64,000 nt of DNA, taken from assembly GCA_031761405.1 (NCBI GenBank), contig JASEVX010000017.1:6621668-6685667 (forward strand). The letters are read 5' to 3'. The stretch's first letter is position 1. Each line of letters begins with the position of its first letter. Shown piece after piece: positions 34,104-44,289 of this stretch. A model generated the notes under the pieces. The model was not told the origin of the DNA and did no database searches. It worked only from the letters and a program-made list of their open reading frames with translations. A program made the translations under genes and the position numbers. The stretch is from Serripes groenlandicus (Eukaryota; Mollusca; Bivalvia; Cardiida; Cardiidae).

Positions 34104-34400
34104 GTGTTAAAAGTCGTCGGTAGCGACGCGGGCTGTCAACCCAGGGTTTGTGAGTTCGAATCCCGGCTCGGCCAACTTTCTTTCCGAGGATTGACAAAAG
34201 TCCATGCGTCATTCCTCTTCCACCAATGGAATAAGTCTATGTGGAAAAGCAGCCAGTTGCTTGGGAAGATTGTTGTGTGGCGTACTGGTGTGAGAAAACC
34301 AGGAAATGCACGAGTAGGTGAACTGGCCGCCGTGATATAACTGAGAAATTGTTAAAAACGGCGTTAAACCCCAATCAATCTATCAATCAATCAATCAACA
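34104..34400 (+). mobile_element. tRNA-derived SINE, tRNA-Asp-like head
   Basis: GTCGGTAGCGACGCGGGCTG, GTGAGTTCGAATCCCGGCTC (B box), TTGACAAAAGTCCATGCG body, CCGTGATATAACTGAG and GGCGTTAAACCCC tail, ending in ATCAATCAATCAA. Same family as 26459-26738. Confidence 0.82.
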
Positions 34401-34402
34401 TG

Positions 34403-34530
34403 ATTAGCCATATCTCACACACAGACGCACATTGACGCATCTGCAGCTGACGACTTCTAAAACTATTGTTACAAAGTGAGAAATCTCTCAAAACGAGAGC
34501 AACTTCTTCGTCTCCGTCTCCATTTCTTGC
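34403..34530 (+). mobile_element. T1 MITE left part
   Basis: CACACAGACGCACATTGACG, CTGCAGCTGACGACTTC and CTCTCAAAACGAGAG; the right half is missing. Confidence 0.5.
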
Positions 34531-34582
34531 TAAGATTATGTTACTGTGATCCTTGTTATAATATTTTTAAATAATATATTTA

Positions 34583-34776
34583 CTCTTCTCCACCTACAAT
34601 GAAACTGCAGCAGACGAATCTGAACAAATCTAGACAAAAAATATGAAAAGGTATCTACAAATGAAAGTGAAATGATTGAATAACGTTGAATACATTGTGG
34701 CAAAAGGATAAATTGGTTTTCACGAGTCGTCTGCTGCAGATGCGTCAACATGCCTTTACAAGTGGGAGAGGGTTAA
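34583..34776 (-). mobile_element. T1 MITE, short
   Basis: CTCTTCTCCACCTACAATG left, CATTGTGGCAAAAGGATAAA, right end GTGGGAGAGGGTTAA; the right half of the core is deleted. Confidence 0.7.
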
Positions 34777-35002
34777 CCCTTTCCCTCATACGACAATTCT
34801 GCAGCAGACGACTTTGAACGTATTTTGTCAAAACATAGAAAATCTCCATAATTAAATGGAAAACCTATGACAAAAAGTGGAAAACATTGTGACAAAAGGA
34901 GAAATTGCACGTTTTGTGCAATTTCTTCTTTTGTCACTATGTTTTCAAATAGCCGTCTGCTGCAGAGGCGTCAGAAAGCGTATATATGAGGGGGAGGGTT
35001 AA
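34773..35002 (-). mobile_element. T1 MITE sharing a TTAA with its neighbour
   Basis: TTAACCCTTTCCCTCATA to TATGAGGGGGAGGGTTAA, core GAAATTGCACGTTTTGTGCA. Confidence 0.83.
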
Positions 35003-35294
35003 GTGTTCATGTTCACATATCGGTATCCGAACGATCTAAGCGCAACCGCACTTTTACGACTTTGATTACATCGTTATGGAGTTTTTCAAGACTTAAACTG
35101 TATATGAAATAAGAGTGAAAATAAACCTCGTCAACCCGTAAAGTTGCCCAGAATTTATAAGCAGATAAATTAGATCCAAGTAAAATCGAACTGATTAATT
35201 CGTTGATTGATTAGATTGGATAGATTAATATAAATTTTGAGATTTAGAGATTTTTGGAAAAGCCATTCCTTAGATGAGTAAAGGTAACACTATT

Positions 35295-35558
35295 TGAACC
35301 GTCCCGCGAGAAAACCAACATTATGGCCTCTGCGATATATATCGACCCAGATCAGCCTGCACAATCCGCGCAGACTGATCCGGGCCGACACATTCCGTCT
35401 CAGGGGGATAGAGGTATATAGTAATGATTACCTAAACAGAAAATACAAAGGAGGCGAAAAGTGTGTATCCGGGTTAGCCTGCGCGGCATGCTTAGGCTGA
35501 TCCGGGTCGCTACTTTACGTAGAGTACAAAATGTTGGTTTTCGCGCGGGGACGGCTCA
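35295..35558. mobile_element. E palindromic repeat
   Basis: TGAACCGTCCCGCGAG left, GGGGACGGCTCA right. Inner GATCAGCCTGCAC, GCGCAGACTGATCCGGGCC, AAAGGAGGCGAAAAGTGTGT. Confidence 0.8.
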
Positions 35559-35727
35559 TTTCTAAAACTATGTCTTAAAAAGCAGTATCATGTTATCTTA
35601 ATCCAATTTAGCTTGTTCACAACGGCTATGAATGAGGAGGCGTTCTTCATGCCAACAGGTAAACTATAAGAATGCATGAGATAAGCCATTGAGTTATTTA
35701 TTATCTGTAGTAAAAAGCATGTTCGTT

Positions 35728-35948
35728 TAAGCCATTCCAACTTACAACAAATAGTCAGCAGACGACTTTGAAAACTTTTAGTCAATATATTTAAAATCTC
35801 AATAAATATTAATTTATTGAATAACATTGAATAATTTGGCAAAATGATGAATTACTCATCTTGAGCAATTTTTCCTTATTCTACAATGTTTTCAAATGTC
35901 GTCTGCTGAAGATGCCCCTAAATACGTCCATATGTGGGAATTGGCTGA
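35728..35948 (-). mobile_element. T1 MITE, worn
   Basis: TTAAGCCATTCCAACTTAC left, TCTACAATGTTTTCAAATGT, ATATGTGGGAATTGG right. Confidence 0.6.
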
Positions 35949-35984
35949 ATCAACCTTTCCCAAATTAATAAAATATTTTCTCCC

Positions 35985-37700
35985 AGATTTCTCCCAGTGG
36001 CACTAATTAGTTGCTACTATGACTGGTTCTTTCTCTCAGTGACCGAAAAGGGGTACTAATTAGTCGCTACCATGACCGGGTCTAGTATCTTTTCGTTTTC
36101 TCTCAGTGATCAATATGGGGCAACTATAAATCGCTACAATGACCGGGTCTAAGATATTTGCGATTTCTTTCAGTGACCTAAAAGGGGCATTTATTAGTCG
36201 CTTACATGACCAGGTTTTATATCTTTACGGTTTCTTTAAGTAGTTAATAAGGGGCACTAATTAATCGCTACCATGACCGGGTCTCTTATATATTTCGGTT
36301 TGTCTTAGTGACATATAAGGGTCGACTATAAGTCGCTACAATGATCAGGTCTTATATCTTTGCGTTTTCTCTCAGTGACCAATATGAGGGCACTAATTAG
36401 TCGCTACCATGACCGGGTCTTATATCTTTGCGGTTTTTCTCATTGGCCAATATGGGGCAACTATAAGTCGCTACAATAATCGGGTCTTATATCTTTGCGT
36501 TTTCTCTCAGTGGCCAATATGGGACAACTATAAGTCGCTACAATGATCGGGTCATATATATTTGCGTTTTCTCTCAGTGGCCAATATGGTACACATACTA
36601 ATCGCTACAATTACCGGGACATATATCTTTGCAATTTCTCTCAGTGGCCAATAAGGGGCACTAATAAGTCGCTACCATGACCGTGTCTTATCTATTTGCG
36701 TTTTCTCTTAGTGGCCAATAAGGGACACTTATCAGATAATACCAGGATATTCTCTCGGGTCTTAATTCTTTGCACAATGTGTCGGTGATCAGTACGGGCC
36801 GCCAATCAGACGCTTACGTTATCTGTTCTAAATTCGTTGTATAATGTGTTGGTGACTAAACGGGCCACTAATAAGACTTTTATATTGCCGGGTCTTACCT
36901 CTGTGCATGTTGTCTCCGTGGCCAATACGGAGCACTAAACAGACATTACCATTACCGCGTGTGAACTCGTTGCATTGTATCGCGTTGACCAATACGGGCC
37001 AATAAACAGACGCTACCATGACCGGGTCTGAACTCAATGCATTGTGTCTCCGTGACCAATACGGGCCACTAAACAAACGCTAACATGAACGGGTCTGAAC
37101 TATTTGCATGTTGTCTCCGTGGCCAATATGGAGCTTTAAACAAACGGTATCACACACGGTTCTTAATTCGTTGTATAATGTGTTTGAAACGGGCTACGTA
37201 TAATACTAGAACATCGCCGGGTCTTACCTTTGCGTTTTGTCTCCGTTGCCGATACGGAGCACTAAACAGACGCTACCATGACCGGGTCTTAACTCTTGCA
37301 TTGTGTCTCCGTGACCAATACGAGCCACTACACAGACGCTAACATGACCGGGTCTTAACTCTGCATTGTATCTACGTGACCAATACAGGCCACTAAATAG
37401 ACGCTACCATGATCGAGTCTGAAATTTGTGCAATATTGCTCTGTGGCCAATACGGAGCACTAAACAGACAATATCATAACCGGATCTGATCTCTTCGCAT
37501 TGCGTCTGTGTGACCAATACGGGCATCTTAACAGACGACGCTACCATTACCAATTCTTAACTATTTGCATTTTGTCTCCGTGGCCAATACGGAGCACTTA
37601 ACCATTATTGTATCTTATTTTGTATCATTATTGTATCTTAACTCTTTGCATATTGTCTCCGTGGTCAATACGGAGCACTAAACAGACTCTACATTGACCG
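35985..37700 (+). repeat. About 67-bp satellite, two subfamilies
   Basis: About 25 units with GTCGCTACCATGACCGGGTC or ACAGACGCTACCATGACCGG. The left half has CTCTCAGTGGCCAATA and ATATCTTTGCG. The right half has CTCCGTGACCAATACGGGCC and AACTC.TTGCATTGTG. Unit length varies. Confidence 0.9.
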
Positions 37701-37802
37701 TGTCTAAACAGAACAACCTCTCCGTAGCGACGTCGGACGGATCCAAATATATGCAGATGTACTGGAGAGGTAATAATCTTACAAGATTACCCCCAGTCCT
37801 AT

Positions 37803-37905
37803 GTTGAAACACATTTGATTATATCTTAAGCAGACAACATTGGCAAACATTGTCGAAAAAGGGTACATTTTTGTAACGAGTAGTTTCTCCTTTTCGCACA
37901 ATGCT
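37803..37905. mobile_element. T1 MITE remnant
   Basis: CTTAAGCAGACAACATTGGC, GTTTCTCCTTTTCGCACAAT. Confidence 0.4.
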
Positions 37906-38114
37906 ACCATTTCGCGCCAAATTGTATTAAGTAGACTATTCCATGATCAAAATCGGGCGTCTCCATTACTCATGTAAAAAATGTTTTGGACTATTTTGAT
38001 TAATAAAATGCGAAGAATGATGATTTCAGGTGAGACAGCTCGTTACGAGCTGACTCACCTGAATCTGGGTTGTTCGCAAAAACATAAATATTTGCCATTG
38101 GCGCTGAATGAGTG
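37903..38114 (-). mobile_element. T2 MITE
   Basis: GGGCGTCTCCATTACTCATG, core CAGCTCGTTACGAGCTG, right end GGCGCTGAATGAG. The ends have lost TTAA. Confidence 0.7.
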
Positions 38115-38246
38115 CCATTTCTCTTTTCATTAATTGGAGGATTTTGGTAAATGTTGTGTGGTAATGGATAAATAAGCTCAATGTTTCCAAATCTATTTCA
38201 AAAACTATATTTCCACTTCTAAAGATTTACCGACCCAGGAGAACAG

Positions 38247-38461
38247 CTAATCTTTTCCCCCATATACTTCAAATATGCAAAAGACAATCTTTAGAAATAT
38301 GTTGGCAAAAATATATATATTAAAGTATTACTTATACTGCATAGAGGTGAAAACATGTTGGCAAAACGTAATGTTGCTCGATGATCATTATTTGCCACAA
38401 CGTTTCCAAAAGGCGTCTGTTTCAGATACGGCATACTGCTTCTGCCTGTGGGGAAGTTATA
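38247..38461. mobile_element. T1 MITE, worn
   Basis: CTTTTCCCCCATATAC left, GTTGGCAAAACG, TTTGCCACAACGTTTCCAAA, CTGTGGGGAAGTTA right. Confidence 0.5.
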
Positions 38462-38484
38462 GAGGCGCACACTAGCATGTTATT

Positions 38485-38562
38485 CAGGTTCCCTGACAGT
38501 ATTCATTTGTATTTGTCCTGTAGTGTTTATTAGCGTCTTGATCAATTAGTGTATGTCACTCA
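38485..38562 (+). repeat. Dispersed 80-bp repeat
   Basis: CTGACAGTATTCATTTGTAT and AATTAGTGTATGTCA align with 40937-41012. Nature unknown. Confidence 0.5.
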
Positions 38563-38681
38563 CAGCCAGTGCTATTGTCATATTCAGTACAGACATCGGA
38601 AGTTCGTGCATGTGGGTTATAATCTAGGGCAACTACACTAACGATAGTTGAAAGGATATACACATTTGCTTACACGGCACT

Positions 38682-38968
38682 TTAACCCCTTCCCACATAC
38701 AACAAATCTGCAGCAGAAGACTTATGTGTGTCCAGGAATGTTCTTGATGATTCCGAAAAAAAATAATAACAAATAACCATTTAAGCATAGTGACAAAAAC
38801 CTGAATAATCTCCATAAAAGATAGTTCAATTGTTATATGAAATTAAAAACATTGTGGCCAAAGGAGAAATTGCTCATCGTGAGCAATTTCACCTTTTGGC
38901 CACAGTGTTTTCAAAAAGTCGTCTGCTGCTATTGCGTCAAAACGCGTCTGCGGGTGGAAAATGGTTAA
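38682..38968 (-). mobile_element. T1 MITE with a 60-bp insertion
   Basis: TTAACCCCTTCCCACATAC to GGGTGGAAAATGGTTAA, core GAAATTGCTCATCGTGAGCA. An extra segment lies near 38725-38785. Confidence 0.8.
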
Positions 38969-39135
38969 CCATTTCCCTCATACGACAATTCTGCAGCAGA
39001 CGACTTTGAACTTATTTTGTCAGATGGATAACCTATGACTAAAAGTGGAAAACATTGTGACAAAAGGAGAAATTGCACGTTCTGTGCAATTTCTTCTTTT
39101 GTCACTATGTTTTCAAAACGCCGTCTGCTTTAACC
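38965..39135 (-). mobile_element. Headless T1 unit of a dimer
   Basis: TTAACCATTTCCCTCATA left end, the CAATTATAG segment deleted, then stops at GCCGTCTGC before the next TTAA. Same breakpoints as 6509 and 15658, inverted. Confidence 0.82.
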
Positions 39136-39359
39136 CTTTCCCTCATACGACAATTCTGCAGCAGACGACTTTGAACTTATTTTGTCAAAATATAGAAAAT
39201 CTCTATAGTTGAATGGGTAACCTATGACTAAAAGTGGAAAACATTGTGTCAAAAGGAGAAATTGCACGTTTTGTGCAATTTCTTCTTTTGTCACTATGTT
39301 TTCAAAAAGTCGTCTGCTGCTATTGCGTCAAAAGGCGTCTGCGGGTGGAAAACGGTTAA
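39130..39359 (-). mobile_element. T1 MITE of the dimer, mosaic
   Basis: The left half is the CATACGACAATTC subtype, while the right end (GCTGCTATTGCGTCAAAA and GCGGGTGGAAAACGGTTAA) is the ACATAC subtype found at 38682-38968. Confidence 0.78.
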
Positions 39360-39361
39360 AT

Positions 39362-39475
39362 ATTTCAAAGCCTCTCTAAGATGCCGGCGTATCTGCAGCA
39401 GAAGACGTTTGAAAAGATTGCAGCAACATGAGAATGTGTTCATAATAAGCAATATCTCCGTGTTTATTTGTCGTT
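39362..39475. mobile_element. T1 MITE remnant
   Basis: GTATCTGCAGCAGAAGACGT and GCAGCAACATGAGAATGTG only. Confidence 0.4.
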
Positions 39476-39703
39476 AACCCTTTCACACATACGACAATTC
39501 TGCAGCAGACGACTTTGTACATATTTTTTCAAAAAATAGAAAATCTCTAAAACTGAATGGATAACATATGACTTAAAGTGGAAAACATTGTGGCAAAAGG
39601 AGAAATTGCTCGTTTTGAGCCATTTCTTCTTTTGTCACGATGTTTTCAAAAAGCCGTCTGCTGCAGAGGCGTCAGAAAGCGTCTATATGAGGAAAAGGGT
39701 TAA
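39474..39703 (-). mobile_element. T1 MITE
   Basis: TTAACCCTTTCACACATAC to TATGAGGAAAAGGGTTAA, core GAAATTGCTCGTTTTGAGCC. Confidence 0.82.
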
Positions 39704-39924
39704 TGGTAACAGTTTCATTCGGAGAGATTACACACATGTTTATGCCTACATTGTATACAAAGACGCCTACTGCAACTTTGTTGTATTTTAGTAAAGGCTT
39801 AAACACCACTTGGACTTTATTGCATGCATTACAAGAACTTGAATTAAAATATTGCAGGTTTAGAATTACACTTTTTTTTTTTTTTTTGAAATTCAAAACG
39901 CCATAATAATGTGCGTAATTCATT

Positions 39925-40070
39925 TTTAAGAACCCGTATTTGACTCATAACACCCTATGCTTTCGTTACTCAAAAGTATGTTCACATTGTCATGGTTCTT
40001 TTGAGTAACCACAACAGAGGGTTTTGTTCCGTAAAGAGGGGTATTTATTACGAGAGAGATGCCGGTTTGC
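39925..40070. mobile_element. F hairpin MITE, worn
   Basis: ACACCCTATGCTTTCGTTAC, TTCTTTTGAGTAACCACAAC and AGAGGGTTTTGTTCC. Confidence 0.5.
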
Positions 40071-40082
40071 TGATAGGCCTTA

Positions 40083-40590
40083 TCTCGGTATCTTCTGGTG
40101 TATGTATTCCGAATCACTGCGCTACGTGCAATAACAATGTCGTTTTGTTGCATTTCTCATAGACTGGAGTCAAGCGATCGTTTTATAGAACATCTCTAAT
40201 TGGCTCGGCAAGTTTCGTTGGACGTCGTTAGAGATCGGTATTGTTCATTCGCTGTTGGTTATTCACAATATCGATCTGTTATACTTCGGACGGATATAGC
40301 CGAGCCTACATACGGTTTGTACAAAAAACGCTCTCGGTATCTTCTGGTGTATGTATTCCGAATCGCTGCGCTACGTGCAATAACAATGTCGTTTTTGTTG
40401 CATTTCTCATAGACTGGAGTCAGTCGATCGTTTTATCATTTAAGGTAGAACATCTCTAATGGGCTCGGCAAGTTTCGTTGGACGTCGTAAGAGATCGGTA
40501 TTGTTCGTGCGCTGTTGGTTATTCACAATATTGATCTGTTACGACTTCGGACGGATATAGCCGAGCCTACATACGGTTTGTAAAAAAACG
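40083..40590 (+). repeat. About 249-bp tandem duplication
   Basis: Two units that start TCTCGGTATCTTCTGGTGTA and share CTCGGCAAGTTTCGTTGGAC and GGATATAGCCGAGCCTACAT. Confidence 0.88.
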
Positions 40591-40936
40591 ATTTCGATGA
40601 ACCCATTAGGATAGTTCTGTCTTATAGTGAAATTCTATATTCTTCTTAATCATTATTTAGGCGGCCATTGGTCGTATCCATGGTTATAGTAATTTCAAGC
40701 AATGTCTTCTTGTTCTCCCTTTTCATCAATTTTGAAAAGTGTAGTCTTTTAAAAAGGTATCTAATTTAGTCTGCACGAGGCCCTAGATACATAGTTCGCA
40801 AAATAGTTAATTCGGAATGACGGAAGTTAAATAAACTAATACATTCTCATGTATACGGACACTAGTTATGACATTGAATAGAAACTGGTTCCAGGCTACA
40901 CTGAGTCACACGGTTGTTGAAAGACAACGATGATAT
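40591..40936. other. No recognisable feature
   Basis: No gene or repeat family was recognised. Confidence 0.35.
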
Positions 40937-41012
40937 TCCAGTTTACTGACATTATTCATTCGTATTTTGCCTGCAGTATTCATTGCCGTCCTGTCCAATT
41001 ACTGTGTCATTA
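40937..41012 (+). repeat. Dispersed 80-bp repeat, second copy
   Basis: CTGACATTATTCATTCGTAT and AATTACTGTGTCATTAGC, matching 38485-38562. Confidence 0.5.
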
Positions 41013-41289
41013 GCAGACAGATATTAAACCCGAGGCTTATAATATAAATATCTTTTAGATGAGGTTGTTGATGCACTACACGCACAAAGTACTCGACCGC
41101 CCAAGGCAAATAACATGACGCCAAAGTCAAAGAATCGCGAACTCATCGTGTCGTATTTATGTGACGTATTCCATGGAATGTAAGTAGGATCTTGATTAAT
41201 GTTGTTATTGTTTTTGTTTACCCACATCAGACAGTGATGTGTTTCCGGGGAGCGGCACACAAAGATACGTCCTCTATGTCTGCCAGCGG

Positions 41290-41517
41290 TCCCTTTCCCA
41301 CCTTCAGATGCATTCTGACGCATCTGCAGCAGACTACTTTTGAAAACATTGTAACAAAAGGAGAAAAGGCTAAAAAATGAGAAATTTTACCTTTTGTGTC
41401 AATGTTTTCAACTTTTATTCAGGAGTTATACTTTCATTTATAAAGATTTTCCATGTTTTTGCATTAATGTTTTCAAAGTCGTCTGCTGCAGATTTGTTGT
41501 ATGTGCGAAAGGGTTAA
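41290..41517 (+). mobile_element. T1 MITE
   Basis: CCCTTTCCCACCTTCAG left, GCATCTGCAGCAGAC, TTTTGTGTCAATGTTTTC, GTATGTGCGAAAGGGTTAA right. Confidence 0.75.
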
Positions 41518-41520
41518 AGG

Positions 41521-41736
41521 TTGATTACATGTAACCTTTACCAGCGTCTTAACAACGTTCAACCCGTTGAAGGCTGGGACCGGTTTTGTGAAGATCATGT
41601 TATCATTATAGATCCAGACCAGCCAGCGCATCCTGGCATTTTGACCAAGCTCGTTTATACTGTTGGCTGCTCAACTCAACATTTCGATCCCGATATTCCT
41701 AACATTGGCTATGGACTCTTCCAAATGAAAAGCTGA
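41521..41736 (+). repeat. Repeat-derived open frame
   Basis: Encodes DPDQPAHPGILTKLVYT and FDPDIPNIGYGLFQMKS, phrases of a kind that I recall from translated bivalve repeats. There is no domain and no splice context. Treated as a dispersed repeat, not a gene. Confidence 0.35.
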
Positions 41737-41739
41737 GCT

Positions 41740-42241
41740 AAACTAATCAGCATTTAAAGGGCTTTAACGTCTATTGCAAACAGTTTTTGAAAAGATGCAT
41801 AAATGGTTTTAAAAGTGGATCTTACGTTGGCTTTGTTTATTTATATAGTCCTTAACACTGTTTAGAATCTACAATGGTAGACGGATGTTTGGATCAGTCC
41901 AACATGGCCGCTAAACACATTTCGGCCGTAGTTGACGGGTTTAGCCACGGTGTGTATAACGGCTTGGAATATAACCACTTGATCCAACTATGTAATAGCA
42001 ACGGTAAAAGATGTATGTATATTTAGTTTATCGAGGTATTTCTAGTTTGTTAATGAGAATATTTTGGCCAGTATATTTTACCTACTATATCAACCGTAAC
42101 CTGAGTATTAACAATGTGAATCAGGTGTTGGCTCTGTTTACCACAGAATGTTAAGTGTATTTTGGACAACAACTGGACTCATGGACTCATGATAACCTAG
42201 ATGTATCGCTTTACTCGAAAATGTATCCCTGAAAGAACATG
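41740..42241. other. No gene recognised
   Basis: No domain-bearing frame and no repeat family was recognised. Confidence 0.35.
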
Positions 42242-42489
42242 TCGAGGGCTTGGCGTGAAACGGTTGTAACTTAAATTGGTATTTTTTTATCAAGGTTAAT
42301 CACCTCGCCATTAAATCTGTATAAGTGTTAAATCATTTTACTTGGTAAACAATGGAAATTTAGGTACCATTGCTCGTTCTGAGCAATGGCACCTAAATTT
42401 GCATTGTTTACAAAGGGGTCAAAATTGCCCCTAAACAAGGGTTTTCAAAATAGGTTTTTAGTTACAACCGTTTCACGCCAATCCCTCGA
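42242..42489. mobile_element. D palindromic MITE
   Basis: TCGAGGGCTTGGCGTGAAAC left, GTTTCACGCCAATCCCTCGA right. Core CATTGCTCGTTCTGAGCAAT. Confidence 0.85.
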
Positions 42490-42932
42490 TGTCTTTGTCA
42501 TTAAATTGATTTTCATAATAAACAGTTAAGTATGAATGAATATCGAAGCAAACATACATAAAAGCATTTATCATACATCGAAGGATCCCTGGAGTCCGTC
42601 GATAACTCGTAGTAAATTATAGGTCCCTTTCGACTTTCACAATTTAGTTAATGTGCAGACGGTTTGATACGTGGACAGAGTCGTGTGGAAAGTGTATATC
42701 AGACAGTGAATATAGATGTTTATGCTCGTTCATTCTCAATACCAACTCAATAAGTACGTATTTACTCGACAATACTATTGACCTGAGAAATGAACTCCAT
42801 GTTCCAAATCAGGCTTCTGATCGGTCAATTTGGAGAACGAATTTACTTCTGACCAGTCAGGCAGTTGAGCACAAATTCTTAGCACATATTCAACTGTTAT
42901 AGTTGTGGAGCCTGATCATTGCTATCTCAATA
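42490..42932. other. No gene recognised
   Basis: The frame at 42651-42902 (83 residues) has no domain that I recognise. Confidence 0.35.
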
Positions 42933-43125
42933 TGCAGAACTCTAGATAAGGAGCATTTTTCATGTTCTAAAATCCTTATTTGACATTCAAACCCTATGTT
43001 GTGGGTACTCAAAAGAATCAGTGAGACGATTCTTTTTAGTACCAACACAATAGAATTTGGTTTAGTTATAAGAGAAATCGTGTGGGGAAAAAGACCTGTT
43101 CACTACCCATTATCTAATCCTCTGA
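42933..43125. mobile_element. F hairpin MITE
   Basis: CTCTAGATAAGGAG left, CATTATCTAATCC right, core ACCCTATGTTGTGGGTACTC with AAAGAATC, AGTGAGACGATTC. Confidence 0.75.
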
Positions 43126-43497
43126 AGAATGTATCACTCCACAGTATTGACCTGATCCTGCCCATGGTACATCGATGTATAACATTAGGACGTGCGTGTA
43201 TTTTTTATAAATTTTCAATTACGTTTTATTTTCCTCAACATATGAATCTTCACGAATTAAAAGCACACTTTGTATGTAAATACATATACCCCATTATACT
43301 ATAAATCGTTGAGGTCAGGATCGAGTAAATATAAGTGTCGATTTATTATGACGTCAAAACCGAAATAATGATCAAGTAGCAAGTATTAAGTATTTTATAA
43401 TTAACGTGTAGATCAAAACGTATCTACGTGAAAACATACGCAATCTGATTTGAGTATACAATGCTTGCAACCGTCAAGGAACTCCTCGCTGTTCTGC
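43126..43497. other. No gene recognised
   Basis: The frame at 42996-43304 begins in the F repeat and has no domain. Confidence 0.35.
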
Positions 43498-43660
43498 TTA
43501 ACCCTTTCTCACATACAAAAAATCTGCTGCAGACGACTTTGAGAACAATCATGCAAACACATAAACAATCCCTGTAAATAAAAGTAAAATTGCTGAAAAA
43601 CGTTGAAAACATTGTGTGGTATCGTTTTGAGCAATTTCTCATTTTGTCACAGAGTTTTCA
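43498..43660 (-). mobile_element. T1 MITE, right end lost
   Basis: TTAACCCTTTCTCACATAC left, AACATTGTGTGGTATCG, TTTTGTCACAGAGTTTTCA; then joined to another T1 unit. Confidence 0.65.
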
Positions 43661-43860
43661 TACGACAATTCTGCAGCAGACGACTTTGAACGTATTTTGT
43701 CAAAACATAGGAAATCACCATAATTGAATGGATGACCTATGACAAAAAGTGGAAAACATTGTGGCAAAAGGAGAAATTGCACGTTTTGTGCAATTTCTTC
43801 TTTTGTCACTATGTTTTCAAAAAGTCGTCTGCTGCAGAGGCGTCAGAAAGCGTCTATTAA
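43661..43860 (-). mobile_element. T1 MITE lacking both outer ends
   Basis: Starts at TACGACAATTCTGCAGCAG without the terminal repeat and ends at AAAGCGTCTATTAA, losing GAGGGAAAGGG. Core GAAATTGCACGTTTTGTGCA. Confidence 0.75.
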
Positions 43861-44087
43861 CTCTTTCCCTCATACGACAATTCTGCAGCAGACGACTTTG
43901 AACGTATTTTGTCAAAACATAGGAAATCTCCATAATTGAATGGATGATCTATGACAAAAAGTGGAAAACATTGTGGCAAAAGGAGAAATTGCACGTTTTG
44001 TGCAATTTCTTCTTTTGTCACTATGTTTTCAAAAAATCGTCTGCTGCAGATGCGTCAGAAAGCGTCTTATACGAGGTAAAGGGTTAA
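43857..44087 (-). mobile_element. T1 MITE
   Basis: TTAACTCTTTCCCTCATA to ACGAGGTAAAGGGTTAA. Near-identical inside to the previous unit (both share TAGGAAATC and GGATGA.CTATGAC). Confidence 0.82.
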
Positions 44088-44289
44088 CGTAAAGGTTTTC
44101 TGGTTATCTTACATCTGATGAAAATAATATATTGTAATTACGTATCACTCTCTCCAGTTATATGTCGAGTTAGAATGGATATACGCTCTTCGATGGCATT
44201 GCTTCAATTTACTTCTGCAATTTGTTTTGAGAAACTCGTTTTGTGAAATGTTTCCCTTTTTCCTTCTACTGGTTTTTGTTTTCAATAAT

